Shown here: positions 1 through 8,712 of the stretch, one piece after another
Layout: the number at the start of each line of letters is the position of its first letter
Numbering within the stretch: position 1 is the first letter of the stretch
Origin: CAADGY01 sp900696665
GTDB lineage: Bacteria > Acidobacteriota > Terriglobia > Bryobacterales > Bryobacteraceae
Reading direction: 5' to 3'
Assembly (NCBI GenBank): GCA_035063885.1
Contig: JAPSFM010000008.1
Location: 37,540-101,539 of the forward strand
Length of the DNA stretch: 64,000 nt
Notes under the pieces: generated by a model
Seen by the model: the letters and a program-made list of their open reading frames with translations, nothing else
Database searches by the model: none
What the model was told of the DNA's origin: nothing
Program-made: the position numbers and the translations under genes

Positions 1-1875
1 GCTGTAGTACTCGAGCAGGCGCGACACCCACCCCAATTCGGGCCGCGGAGCATCCCGGAATGGACCCGTTTCCAGGCGCTTGACTTCAAACCCGGCGTCT
101 GTGAACAGCATGGAAATCTCACGCGGCGCATATTCGCGGTTATGTCTCGGATCGGGCTCTTCTCCCTCTTTGGGAAGTATGTATGCCTGGAAAAAGCCAG
201 GATGATAGCCCGTCAGAGTAGCGGCAATGGCGCGCAGGGAACAAATGTTCGGCGTCGTCAGCACGAGATGCCCTCCGGTCTTCAGGATGCGGTTGATTTC
301 CGACATCATGTGCATCGGATCCTCGAAGAGATGTTCAAGCAATTCGCAGCAAAGCACCGTAGAAAACGTCTCGTCGGGATAAGGAAAAGTATCCTTCTCA
401 GCGTCGAAGAGGTCCAGGTCACACTCGAATTCTTCACCCTCGAGCGATATGGCCTTCCGGTGTTCCGTCATGCCCGCAGTTCCGTAGTAGCATCCGCGCA
501 CCTCCTCATAACCCAACCTCGTCTTCAGAGCGGGTGTGATTTGAAAGTACGCACCCATTTCCAGAACGGATTGGCCGGGCTCTCCCGGGGGCGTGATCTC
601 GAGTGTCTTCAGCAGGCGCGCGCGATGGACCTCGAAGTATTCGCGGCTGCCCGATTCGCTAGACCAGCCAAGCAGATACTCCGGCTCCACGGACACGGAA
701 GCGGCAGACGGTTTGCCGTCCTCGTGTGCCTCGGGCGTCTTTTCGTCCTGCCAGGATGTTCCTTTGGTGACCGCCTTCAGGAACGAAGTGTAACGCGAGG
801 ACACCAAGTCCCAATTGCACTCGCGCTCCACCCATGTCCGTGCCTTCGCACCAAGGTGAGCGGCGAGATCGGGCCGTGACACCAGAAGGTTGAGGTACTC
901 GAAGATCACATCCTCCTCGGTGGCGTCCACGGGAACGTGCAGACATATCTCGGCTGGAAATTCACGAAACGTACCGATGCCAGAGATCAATACTGCTTTT
1001 CCCAGCCCAAGGGCACGCAACAACGTGCCGGACGTTTCTCCAACCGTCGGATATCGGAGATTCAATACGATGTCGCACGCACCGAGGCAACCCGAGAAAT
1101 CGTCCATCTCCAGTCGGCCCAGCACGCGAACGGCGCCGCTAAGCCCCAGGCTGGTAATCAACGGCTGGAGCGGCAGATCCGGATGCGGCTCGCCCACCAG
1201 TATCATTCTGGCGTGGGGTTGAACGCGCCGCAGTCTGCGGAATGCACGCAGAGATTCCGGAATGCGTTTATACGGCTTGAGATGTCCAAATACGCCGATC
1301 AGCGGCGTGGAGTGATCGATACCCAACCGGACGCGATAACCCATCCGGTCTGTCTCGAGCAACCATGCTCCATGAGGTATGACAGCAACCGGTCCCGTGA
1401 AGCCGGCTGCGCGCATGGATGCTTCCACCGTGTGGCTATGTGCGACCAGTGCCTTGGCGGAACCGAGGAGCCGCCGCAACATGGGTACGCCGTCATAATC
1501 GGGACCCGCTTCGAGCGCCTGAACACGCCGGCCATATTCCACCGCCTGCGCGCCTCCATTGAGTTCAAGCTCACTGAGATAACTATCCCAATCGCCGCGC
1601 CGGATTGTCATTTCGGCTACAAGATGATGCAGGTTCGCTTCATGCATCACCACGACTCCCGGATACTTTAAAGCAGCATCATAGACGAAGGCGTGATCCG
1701 GGTTGTTCCCGACCTGGTAAAGAATCGCGTCGTAGCCTTCAGGGGAAAAATCCTGTGGCTCAGAATCGAAAACATCCACATGCATGGAGTGCCGGAGGCG
1801 TTCGAGAAGGGCCGCGGAGTAATCGGCGATCCCGCTTCTCGACGGCGGGAGCGGCGAGAAAAACGCCAGATGCAT
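1..1875 (-). CDS. GT4-type glycosyltransferase fused to SAM methyltransferase (3' end beyond window)
   Basis: At least 625 codons are open on the minus strand and run off the left edge. The ATG directly follows the TAG of the upstream DUF3108 gene (TAGATG), so translation is probably coupled. Residues ~1-390 look like a GT-B glycosyltransferase: N-terminal 'FFSPLPPSRSGIADYS', then 'GVFGHLKPYKRIPESLRAFR' at the start of the donor-binding half and 'GLGKAVLISGIGTF' near its end. After a short linker, residues ~430 onward look like a class I methyltransferase: motif I-like 'VLEMGAYFQITPALKT', then 'CCELLEHLFEDP' and 'ILKTGGHLVLTTPN'. Such fusions occur in O-antigen, capsule and glycan-modification loci, where one chain both adds and methylates sugars. 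The next two genes upstream support a cell-surface glycan role. Donor and acceptor cannot be read from the sequence. Confidence 0.85.
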   Translation of the reverse strand, partial: MHLAFFSPLPPSRSGIADYSAALLERLRHSMHVDVFDSEPQDFSPEGYDAILYQVGNNPDHAFVYDAALKYPGVVVMHEANLHHLVAEMTIRRGDWDSYLSELELNGGAQAVEYGRRVQALEAGPDYDGVPMLRRLLGSAKALVAHSHTVEASMRAAGFTGPVAVIPHGAWLLETDRMGYRVRLGIDHSTPLIGVFGHLKPYKRIPESLRAFRRLRRVQPHARMILVGEPHPDLPLQPLITSLGLSGAVRVLGRLEMDDFSGCLGACDIVLNLRYPTVGETSGTLLRALGLGKAVLISGIGTFREFPAEICLHVPVDATEEDVIFEYLNLLVSRPDLAAHLGAKARTWVERECNWDLVSSRYTSFLKAVTKGTSWQDEKTPEAHEDGKPSAASVSVEPEYLLGWSSESGSREYFEVHRARLLKTLEITPPGEPGQSVLEMGAYFQITPALKTRLGYEEVRGCYYGTAGMTEHRKAISLEGEEFECDLDLFDAEKDTFPYPDETFSTVLCCELLEHLFEDPMHMMSEINRILKTGGHLVLTTPNICSLRAIAATLTGYHPGFFQAYILPKEGEEPDPRHNREYAPREISMLFTDAGFEVKRLETGPFRDAPRPELGWVSRLLEYYS

Positions 1876-2565
1876 CTACTGAACCAGTTCCATCGAAAAC
1901 GTGCCTAGCGCCAACGGAAGGCTGACAAGCAACGGCGTACGCGACGCATCGCGAGCGACTACGATCTCGAAGCGGTTCTCCGAAGCGGCGCCTTTCACAA
2001 TGCCCTTGAGCCTGTCAGCCTGCACCATGGAATCGCCCAATTGCATACTACGTGTGCCGCTATACTCCAGCCGCAACTGGTAGGGCGCTCCAAAAAATAC
2101 AGTCTGGGGGGGCGGCAACCGGCCTTGCCTCAATTCCGAACGCAAATAGTGGAGAAAGGTAAGAGCATCCTTTGCACATGCGGGGAGCGGCAGTTCCGAT
2201 TTTCCGCCCTTTTCGGTGGCTCGTGTCGCAACTCTCGCCCGCTGGTTAAAATCGGTTCGCTCCCGCGTCTTTCTTGTCCCGTGAGACAGATGTTTCTCCA
2301 GGCTGGCGGAACAGAATTCCGATGTGGCCGTGGAGCGAATCTCATCGCGCACGGCAAACCCCGGGACAGCGGCGTCAATGTTGAACTCAAACGAAAGCAG
2401 GTTCTTTCCTTTTTCGGAGACAGAAGACGCAGTTATCTTTGCCTCGCCCAGACTGAGTCCACTGGGCCAGTTGATGTTGTATTGGAGCACCTCAGTCCCC
2501 GGTTCCGCGGGTTTTTGTTCGGGGGCGGCAAGGAGCCATAGAGAAAGGAGTGCAAGCTCAATCAT
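1876..2565 (-). CDS. DUF3108-family exported protein
   Basis: The protein has 229 residues. A short hydrophobic N-terminus (IELALLSLWLLAAPEQ) looks like a signal peptide. The body is a beta-rich domain with 'EVLQYNINWPSGLSLGEAKI' near the start, the typical opening of DUF3108 proteins, which are envelope proteins of unknown function. Its start overlaps the end of the upstream glycosyltransferase gene by 8 bp and its stop abuts the start of the GT-methyltransferase fusion, so the three genes are very probably one transcript. The sandwiching between two glycosyltransferases suggests a part in export or periplasmic handling of a polysaccharide; that is inference. No catalytic motif is evident. 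Confidence 0.75.
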   Translation of the reverse strand: MIELALLSLWLLAAPEQKPAEPGTEVLQYNINWPSGLSLGEAKITASSVSEKGKNLLSFEFNIDAAVPGFAVRDEIRSTATSEFCSASLEKHLSHGTRKTRERTDFNQRARVATRATEKGGKSELPLPACAKDALTFLHYLRSELRQGRLPPPQTVFFGAPYQLRLEYSGTRSMQLGDSMVQADRLKGIVKGAASENRFEIVVARDASRTPLLVSLPLALGTFSMELVQ

Positions 2566-3718
2566 GAATCGTTACGGGGACGGATTTGGCGCGTCCTGCG
2601 TGTTCGCGCATCGACTGTCCAGCCACATCGTAGTAAACATCAAGCGTCTGGCACGCCGCCCGGTCCCAACTGAACAGAGAAGCACGCTGCAGGCCAAGCC
2701 GCTCGAGGCGGCCTCGCAGTCCTGCATCGAGCAGCACGTCACGCATGGCTCGAACCATCTCTTCCGCCGACCGCGGATCAAAGAGAATGGCCGCTGAATC
2801 CGCGACTTCCGGCATGGCCGACGTGCCGGAACAAGCCACCGCGCGTCCGCAGGCCATCGCTTCCAGGATCGGCAACCCAAAACCTTCGTAGAATGACGGA
2901 AACACGAACAGGTCGCAGCCGCCGTAAATCTGCAGCAACTCTTCGTCGTTCACCCATCCGGTAAAAACAATACGGTTGGCCAGGCCAGAGCGCCGGGCCG
3001 CCTCGAGAACCTGTGGCGCATGCCACGTCTGTTTTCCTACCAGGACCAGCGAATGCTGAATTTCCGGATGGTTGCGAACAAGCTGCTCATAGGCCCGGAT
3101 AAGGCCGGCGTGGTTTTTGCGCGGCTGCAGGTCGCCCACTGTCAGGATGTAAGGAGTCTGGATTCCGAACCGCTGGCGCACCCATTCAGCTGCATTGCGG
3201 CGCGAAATGGGACGGAACGACGAGGATACTGCATTCGGAATTACTTCGATCTTCTCCGGTGTAATCGCATAGCAACGGGCAATCTCCCGGCGCGAGAAAT
3301 CGCTCGGCGTCAACACGCGCGCCGCGGAACACACGGTGCGGCGTACCGTCAGCCGCAGTTGCAAAGCGCGGGTGCGGGTGAAAAACTCGGGGTGTTCAAC
3401 AAAGCTGACGTCATGCACGCTGACGATTATCGGCGCGGGACATCGGAGCGGAGCGGTATATTGCACGTGCACCAGCGCCGGATGGTCCTCGCGCAGTTTC
3501 CGCGAGAGATCCACCCCAAGGCGAACGAATGGATTGTTCGATACCTGCCTGGTCCGAATCGGCACGGGTATTTCACGAGCCGCGTCTTTCATCGAAACGT
3601 ACGCTATAAACTCCGCGCCGGCGCCAAAACGCGCGAAGCCCTTCAGCAGGTTCCGGATATAGACTTCGTTGCCGGTAAGATGCCGGCCCATCGCGTGAGC
3701 GTCAACGGAAAAGCGCAT
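2558..3718 (-). CDS. GT4 family glycosyltransferase
   Basis: The protein has 386 residues from the ATG at 3718, chosen because a GGAGAG ribosome site lies just upstream and the protein then opens with the typical 'MRFSVDAHAMGRHLTGNEVY'. An in-frame start 10 codons earlier has no support. The N-terminal half binds the acceptor. The C-terminal half carries 'ILTVGDLQPRKNHAGLIRAY' and the nucleotide-sugar motif 'EGFGLPILEAMACG' with the E-x7-E spacing of GT4 retaining enzymes such as mannosyltransferases. It is cytoplasmic or membrane-associated. As first gene of the three-gene glycan operon it overlaps the DUF3108 gene by 8 bp. Sugar specificity is unknown. Confidence 0.88.
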   Translation of the reverse strand: MRFSVDAHAMGRHLTGNEVYIRNLLKGFARFGAGAEFIAYVSMKDAAREIPVPIRTRQVSNNPFVRLGVDLSRKLREDHPALVHVQYTAPLRCPAPIIVSVHDVSFVEHPEFFTRTRALQLRLTVRRTVCSAARVLTPSDFSRREIARCYAITPEKIEVIPNAVSSSFRPISRRNAAEWVRQRFGIQTPYILTVGDLQPRKNHAGLIRAYEQLVRNHPEIQHSLVLVGKQTWHAPQVLEAARRSGLANRIVFTGWVNDEELLQIYGGCDLFVFPSFYEGFGLPILEAMACGRAVACSGTSAMPEVADSAAILFDPRSAEEMVRAMRDVLLDAGLRGRLERLGLQRASLFSWDRAACQTLDVYYDVAGQSMREHAGRAKSVPVTIHD

Positions 3719-3823
3719 GCGCGTCTCTCCAGTATAGATGCTGGCCACCGGCCGCGCTCATCATTACAGAGCGAAGCAGCAATCTGTTGCGCAGATTTTT
3801 ACCGTGTTAAACTCTGAACCGCC

Positions 3824-5050
3824 CTAACGTGGCGTGATCAGACCACCGAGTTTGTCATATTCCCCGCTTATCTCGCGTGGGAAGCGTGTAGAATATGCCT
3901 CCAGATACTTCAAACCGGCGCCGGTATTGTAGATTACAACGGTTTCGTCCGGCCGCAGAAATCCGGAGGCCAGGAGTTTAGCCGTCGCTGCAACACACCC
4001 CGCTCCTTCGGGCGCGACAAACAGGCCCTCATCAGACGCGAGTTGCATGCCTGCATCCAGCATCTCTTCATCAGTGACGGCTACTGCCGTCCCGCCACTC
4101 TCCCGTATGGCCCGGAGGATGAGAAAATCCCCGAGGGCCTTGGGAACTCTGAGACCGCTTGCCACGGTTCTCGCATTTTCCCAGAACGTTGAGCGCTCTT
4201 CGCCGCGTTCGAATGCGCGGACGATGGGTTGGCATCCTGCCGCCTGTACGGCAATCATTTTGGGACGCTTGCCGGCGATCCAGGTCAACGCCTCAAGTTC
4301 CTGGAATGCTTTCCACATGCCGATCAGTCCGACACCCCCGCCAGCCGGATAGAGGATGGCATCGGGCAGACGCCAGCGGAACTGCTCAGCCAGTTCGTAT
4401 CCCATCGTCTTCTTGCCCTCCAGACGATAGGGTTCCTTGAGTGTGCTGACGTCGAACCAGCCTTCCGCGTCTTTGCGCTCGGAGACGACGCGTGCGCAAT
4501 CGCCGATGAGTCCGTCGACCAAAGTAACGTTCGCACCCGAAACCTTACATTCGATGTAGTTGGATTGCGGAACATCGGCCGGCATAAAAATGTGCGCTTC
4601 GAGGCCCGCGGCGGCGCAATAGGCAGCCATCGCGCTCGCGGCGTTGCCCGCCGACGGAATCGCCAGCTTGCGAATCCCGAGTTCGACGGCCATGGACACG
4701 GCGCACGACAGGCCTCGCGCCTTGAAAGAGCCGGTCGGATTCAGCCCTTCATCTTTTACCCAGAGGTTCGTGGCGCCCAGGCGTTTCCCGAGCCGCTCCG
4801 CCTTTACCAGCGGCGTCATCCCCTCGCCCAGCGATACGATTGCGCGCGGCTTGCTGACAGGCAGAACCGGGGCATATCGCCACATGCTGGAAGGACCATT
4901 TTGTATCCAGTCGCGGCTCCAACTCTGCCGTGTTTTCTCCAAATCGTAGCGCGCCAGCAGAGGCCCTCCACAGGCGCACAGGTTCCGGGGGGCGCCGGAC
5001 TCGTATTCTTTCCTGCACGCGCTGCATTCGAGCTTCGTCAATGTAGTCAT
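3824..5050 (-). CDS. thrC: Threonine synthase
   Basis: The protein has 408 residues. It converts O-phospho-L-homoserine to threonine with pyridoxal phosphate. The N-terminus has a small zinc-ribbon (C9, C12, C25, C27) seen in the longer bacterial/archaeal ThrC class. The PLP lysine is K110 in 'NPTGSFKARG'. A glycine-rich phosphate-binding loop follows ('YPAGGGVGLIGMWKAF'). The C-terminal part has 'APEGAGCVAATAKLLASG' as in fold-type II enzymes. The gene stands alone, with no hom or thrB beside it, and is divergent from the lytic transglycosylase with only 43 bp between start codons. Confidence 0.93.
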   Translation of the reverse strand: MTTLTKLECSACRKEYESGAPRNLCACGGPLLARYDLEKTRQSWSRDWIQNGPSSMWRYAPVLPVSKPRAIVSLGEGMTPLVKAERLGKRLGATNLWVKDEGLNPTGSFKARGLSCAVSMAVELGIRKLAIPSAGNAASAMAAYCAAAGLEAHIFMPADVPQSNYIECKVSGANVTLVDGLIGDCARVVSERKDAEGWFDVSTLKEPYRLEGKKTMGYELAEQFRWRLPDAILYPAGGGVGLIGMWKAFQELEALTWIAGKRPKMIAVQAAGCQPIVRAFERGEERSTFWENARTVASGLRVPKALGDFLILRAIRESGGTAVAVTDEEMLDAGMQLASDEGLFVAPEGAGCVAATAKLLASGFLRPDETVVIYNTGAGLKYLEAYSTRFPREISGEYDKLGGLITPR

Positions 5051-5093
5051 AGGACGTTGTTCGACTTATGATAACGGCAGGGGTCGAATCCCG

Positions 5094-5738
5094 GTGATTC
5101 GAGCAGTCATTTTACTTATTGCCGCCGCCGTGGGCGCGTCAGCGGGCGAGTACGCCGTTCTCGCGAACGGTTTCCGCCTCCGCGTGGACACTCACGAAAA
5201 AGTGGACGGCCTCGTGCGGCTCCACACCTCCGGGGGCACCATCGAGTTGCCGCCGGCGCAGGTCAGTCACTTCGAACAGGAGGAGATTATTCCAGAAGCG
5301 CCACCGCCCAGTCCCTCCTCGGAGGACACTTCCATTAAACCTGCCACCTCGCCCCGGGAGCTAGTGGAGGAAGCCGCGAAGAAGTGGGGACTCCCTCCCG
5401 AATTGCTCCATAGCGTAGCCGCGGCAGAATCGAATTACCGCGTGGATGCAGTCTCGCCGAAGGGGGCCGTCGGCGTTATGCAGTTGATGCCCGCCACCGC
5501 GGCCGCTCTTTCGGCAGACCCCTACGATCCGGCACAGAATATCGATGCAGGCGCCCGCTACCTGCGTGAGATGTTGATCCGTTACAACCACGGGCTATGG
5601 AGCGCCTTGGCGGCATACAACGCAGGCCCGGGCGCGGTAGACCGCTACAACGGGGTGCCCCCCTACCGCGAAACCCGTACCTACGTCAACAAGGTTTATA
5701 GGGATTATCAGAAGCGTGCCGGAAGCAAAGCGTTCTGA
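5094..5738 (+). CDS. Lytic transglycosylase (SLT domain), exported
   Basis: The protein has 214 residues with a GTG start. The N-terminal hydrophobic stretch (RAVILLIAAAVGASAG) is a signal peptide. A small beta-rich domain follows (residues ~20-60), then a proline-rich linker, and residues ~90-210 form a Slt70-type catalytic domain. Its motifs are 'AAAESNYRVDAVSPKGAVG' with catalytic E112, 'GVMQLMPATA' and 'ALAAYNAGPGAVDRY'. The enzyme cleaves peptidoglycan between MurNAc and GlcNAc, forming 1,6-anhydroMurNAc. It works in the periplasm. No operon partner is present: the next gene is convergent and 6 bp away. Confidence 0.9.
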   Translation: MIRAVILLIAAAVGASAGEYAVLANGFRLRVDTHEKVDGLVRLHTSGGTIELPPAQVSHFEQEEIIPEAPPPSPSSEDTSIKPATSPRELVEEAAKKWGLPPELLHSVAAAESNYRVDAVSPKGAVGVMQLMPATAAALSADPYDPAQNIDAGARYLREMLIRYNHGLWSALAAYNAGPGAVDRYNGVPPYRETRTYVNKVYRDYQKRAGSKAF

Positions 5739-5744
5739 GTCCCT

Positions 5745-6167
5745 CTATTCCATGCGTGCGTCTAGCGTGATATTTGCCTTCAGCAGTTTTGATATCGGAC
5801 AGCCTGCTTTGGCATTATTCGCTGCTTTGTCGAACGCGGCTTGATCGGCTCCTGGAATGCGCGCTGTAAGATCGAGGTGGCTCTCGGTAACGCTCCACCC
5901 GGTTTCGAGTTTTTCGAGAGAGACCGTGGCGCTTACTTGAAGCCGTTCCGCCCGCAACCCCGCCTCGTCCAGTTGCGCCGATAGCGCCATAGCAAAACAA
6001 CCTGCGTGTGCCGCGGCGATCAGTTCCTCCGGATTCGTTCCTTTCCCCTGTTCAAATCGGGTGCCGAAGGAATACTGTGTATCTGACAGAACTCCACTAT
6101 CGGTCGAGATCGTTCCTTTGCCGTCTTTCAGACCGCCTTCCCAAACAGCCGACGCCTTCCTCTTCAT
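5745..6167 (-). CDS. osmC: OsmC-family peroxide reductase
   Basis: The protein has 140 residues from the ATG at 6167, which has a GGGGAG site upstream. A longer open frame would run into the neighbouring gene and is rejected. The two redox cysteines of OsmC/Ohr proteins are present: C57 in 'AAAHAGCFAMAL' and C123 in 'NAKAGCPISKLL'. The N-terminal 'KDGKGTISTDSGVL' and 'GTNPEELIAAAHAGC' are closer to OsmC than to Ohr. These enzymes reduce organic hydroperoxides, usually with lipoylated proteins as electron donor. It stands alone. Confidence 0.9.
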   Translation of the reverse strand: MKRKASAVWEGGLKDGKGTISTDSGVLSDTQYSFGTRFEQGKGTNPEELIAAAHAGCFAMALSAQLDEAGLRAERLQVSATVSLEKLETGWSVTESHLDLTARIPGADQAAFDKAANNAKAGCPISKLLKANITLDARME

Positions 6168-6237
6168 TAATTCTCCCCTCTCTGATTTTGTACTGCAGGA
6201 CAGACCTCCATCACAAATAACCGGGTGTATGGAAGTC

Positions 6238-7884
6238 CTACCTGTAAGCGACAGTCCCCTTCGAATAGCTGTCGAAGAATTCCAGCACACCCTGGTCGAT
6301 ACCGGTGGCGGTGAAGGGATTCCCGAAGTGCATCTCGGAAACGGTGAGGGTTCCCGCCGGGATACCGGATTCGGTGTAGCTTGCAGGCAGCGCGGATAAC
6401 AGAGAAGCTGGAACCGTGAAAGATCCCTTAGTGGCATCTTCCCAGCAACTGAAAGAGACACCGATGTCTCCATCGGGTCCAGCGGCGGCGGAAGAGGTTC
6501 CCCGGATATTCACCAGCGCTCCCGAAGTGCCACCCGACCATGTGATGTTGAGCGGCTGGCTGCGCGTGACGGAGGTAATGGACGCGTGATTTGTCCAGGA
6601 GAAAGAGGCCGGGAAATTGATAGATGCGGTGACGGGCCCGACGTCGGCGCCGCCTGTGACGTTGAAGGTGTAATTACCGGCAGTGATGAGTGTGCCGTCG
6701 CTGATGACATTGGGAACCGGAACGGGGCTGGGCATGAAAGCAAGAAGGTAGACTCCCTTACTCGGCTTCCCCAAAGTCCGGTTGCCCACGGGACCGGTAA
6801 CCGTGATCTCGCCCGCATCGAGGCCTTCAATCGGAGGCGGTGCCGCCGTCGGATATTGAATCACCGAACACTGGCCCGCCATGGGAACCTCGGTGGAGGT
6901 GAACAACCGGCTATAGGGAATCCGGCTAAAGCTGCCGATAAGGCTGTCGCTGCGGTAGGCTGGAACACCAGTCGCTTCACCCTGAACGCGTTGCACTCCC
7001 AAAACACCGGGACGCCAGGCGCCGTTTGCGCTCGCCGTCAGCAGGTCTGCAGTGCTGTAACCGTTGGGATCACTGCACGTTGTGCCGGACGCCGCAATTG
7101 ACATGGACACAAAGTTGCTCACTACACCGTTGGCCTGGACATAGACCGGAACCGAACAACCTTCGATCCCTGACGGAACGACGAAGTTGATCTGGTCAAC
7201 CCCCACGCAGCAGCCGGAACGGCCGCGGTATTGGACAGCCGCCTCTCTGCCGCCGACAAACACACGGAGATCGCTACCCGTGATGTTGCCAGGAAGCGGG
7301 CCAGCGGCTTCATTTCCCGTGACCGGACCCAAGCCGGTTCCCCAGAGAATGACGACCTGTCCGGGACGCGCGGAAGTCGTAGCATTGTTAAGCGGAGCCT
7401 CGGTCTGAGAAATGTAATTCTGCAATATCGCGGGACCGCTGCCGGCTTTGTTGAGCGCAAAGAGACCAACGGAACTGCGTGTCACGGTAATGGGCGCAGG
7501 AGCGCTTCTTTGGCCGTTGTAGGCAACAGTGACGGTTCCAGTGCCGATAGGGGTATTCGAGGGGAGAACCGCTGCGACCTGGGTGGAAAACGTAGAGAGC
7601 ATAATCGCGTCCACTGTAGTCCCGGCTACAGTAACCTGGACGGATGTACCTGCCAACCCGTTCGCGGTGGGTAAAGGAAACCGGTCGACCTCGACGATTT
7701 GGTTTGGACCTAATCGCTGTCCGAAGATGACAAAAATGGAGCCCTGTGCAATGCTGGAGCCGGGTAAACCTGACCGGATGTAGCTGGCGCCATTGACGGG
7801 ACTGGCAATTGCTGGTTGCGCGAAAGCCGGAGCAGAGAACAACAGCGCCGATGCCAGCAGAAGTAGATATGGTTTTTTCAACAT
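6238..7884 (-). CDS. Solibacter-type TIGR03437-family exported protein
   Basis: The protein has 548 residues from the ATG at 7884, chosen for its GAGAGG site; the upstream in-frame start lacks one. It begins with a clear signal peptide (LKKPYLLLLASALLFSAPAFA). Next come motifs typical of the acidobacterial TIGR03437 module: 'IASPVNGASYIRSGLPG', 'GSIFVIFGQRLGP', 'VILWGTGLGPVTG' and 'GVDQINFVVPSGIEG'. This module is greatly expanded in Solibacter and usually found on cell-surface or secreted proteins. The C-terminal ~270 residues are Ig-like beta-rich sequence with no motif I can name. It is probably a surface or extracellular protein of unknown role. Confidence 0.8.
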   Translation of the reverse strand: MLKKPYLLLLASALLFSAPAFAQPAIASPVNGASYIRSGLPGSSIAQGSIFVIFGQRLGPNQIVEVDRFPLPTANGLAGTSVQVTVAGTTVDAIMLSTFSTQVAAVLPSNTPIGTGTVTVAYNGQRSAPAPITVTRSSVGLFALNKAGSGPAILQNYISQTEAPLNNATTSARPGQVVILWGTGLGPVTGNEAAGPLPGNITGSDLRVFVGGREAAVQYRGRSGCCVGVDQINFVVPSGIEGCSVPVYVQANGVVSNFVSMSIAASGTTCSDPNGYSTADLLTASANGAWRPGVLGVQRVQGEATGVPAYRSDSLIGSFSRIPYSRLFTSTEVPMAGQCSVIQYPTAAPPPIEGLDAGEITVTGPVGNRTLGKPSKGVYLLAFMPSPVPVPNVISDGTLITAGNYTFNVTGGADVGPVTASINFPASFSWTNHASITSVTRSQPLNITWSGGTSGALVNIRGTSSAAAGPDGDIGVSFSCWEDATKGSFTVPASLLSALPASYTESGIPAGTLTVSEMHFGNPFTATGIDQGVLEFFDSYSKGTVAYR

Positions 7885-7971
7885 GAGCCTCTCATTCAAG
7901 AAGGTACGCAAAAGAGACCTCGCAGCCGTCACCCGGCACTAGGATAATGCATTTTCGCACAATTTGGCCCG

Positions 7972-8000
7972 TTGTAGGGCGGCAGAGCATCTGCTATAGT
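7972..8000 (+). promoter_or_regulatory. Predicted sigma-70-like promoter of the molybdenum hydroxylase operon
   Basis: TTGTAG at 7972-7977 and TATAGT at 7995-8000 are separated by exactly 17 bp. The predicted transcript start near 8007 gives a leader of about 58 nt before the GTG at 8065. It is prediction from consensus only. Confidence 0.45.
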
Positions 8001-8064
8001 CGAGACGTTAATTTCTGTTCAGCGCGTAACGTTGAGGGTTTAGGACACGAAAGGATGGTGTCTG

Positions 8065-8712
8065 GTGAGTTCTGGAATCGATAAAGACAAACGGGATAAG
8101 CCGAAGCCCGCATTTTCACGCCGCGGGTTTATCAAAGGCGTGGGGCTTGGTGGCGGCGCGATCGGCAGCGGCATTCTCGAGCAGGAAGCGGAAGCGCAGA
8201 GCGCCGGCGGTTCGGTAAGTGGTCCGGGTATCACGCCCATCACGCTTCAAATCAACGGTAAACCACGCACCCTGAAAGTGGAGCCAAGAGTAACTCTGCT
8301 CGACGCACTGCGCGACCACCTGGACCTGACAGGCGCCAAACGTGTCTGTGACCGGGGAACCTGTGGTGCCTGTACGGTCATGATGGATGGCAAAGCCGTT
8401 TATGCGTGTACAGTACTGGCTATCGACGCACAAGGCAGGAAAATTGAAACCATCGAGAGCCTCAGCGCCAACGGTAGCCGGCGTGACCCGGTGATTGCGG
8501 CTTTCGTCAATCACGACGCCCAGCAGTGCGGTTATTGTACGCCGGGTTTTGTCATGGCCGCTAAGGCTTTTCTAGCGCATCATCCCGATCCGACAATGGA
8601 ACAGATCAGCCAGGATTTGGGTGGGAACCTGTGCCGCTGCGGGACTTATGTGGGTGTCCAAAAAGCGGTCATGGAAGCGGCAAGAGACATGAAAGGAGCT
8701 CGCCGTGGCTGA
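8065..8712 (+). CDS. Molybdenum hydroxylase [2Fe-2S] subunit with Tat signal
   Basis: The protein has 215 residues with a GTG start. It transfers electrons between the molybdenum site and FAD in a xanthine-dehydrogenase-family enzyme. The N-terminus has a Tat signal, 'FSRRGFIKGVGLGGGA'. Residues ~58-115 form the plant-type [2Fe-2S] domain (C95, C100, C103, C115). The helical second [2Fe-2S] domain follows with C155, C158, C190 and C192 ('CGYCTPGF' and 'CRCGTY'). Only this subunit carries a signal, so the whole heterotrimer is probably exported folded by hitch-hiking, as in E. coli PaoABC. It is the first gene of the operon and overlaps the large-subunit gene by 8 bp. No substrate can be assigned. 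Confidence 0.92.
   Translation: MSSGIDKDKRDKPKPAFSRRGFIKGVGLGGGAIGSGILEQEAEAQSAGGSVSGPGITPITLQINGKPRTLKVEPRVTLLDALRDHLDLTGAKRVCDRGTCGACTVMMDGKAVYACTVLAIDAQGRKIETIESLSANGSRRDPVIAAFVNHDAQQCGYCTPGFVMAAKAFLAHHPDPTMEQISQDLGGNLCRCGTYVGVQKAVMEAARDMKGARRG

Noticed and set aside
5078..5100. tRNA T-arm-like sequence GGTCGAATCCC just before the lytic transglycosylase gene
   Set aside because: No acceptor, D or anticodon arm can be built around it, and the needed 73 nt would overlap the threonine synthase start.
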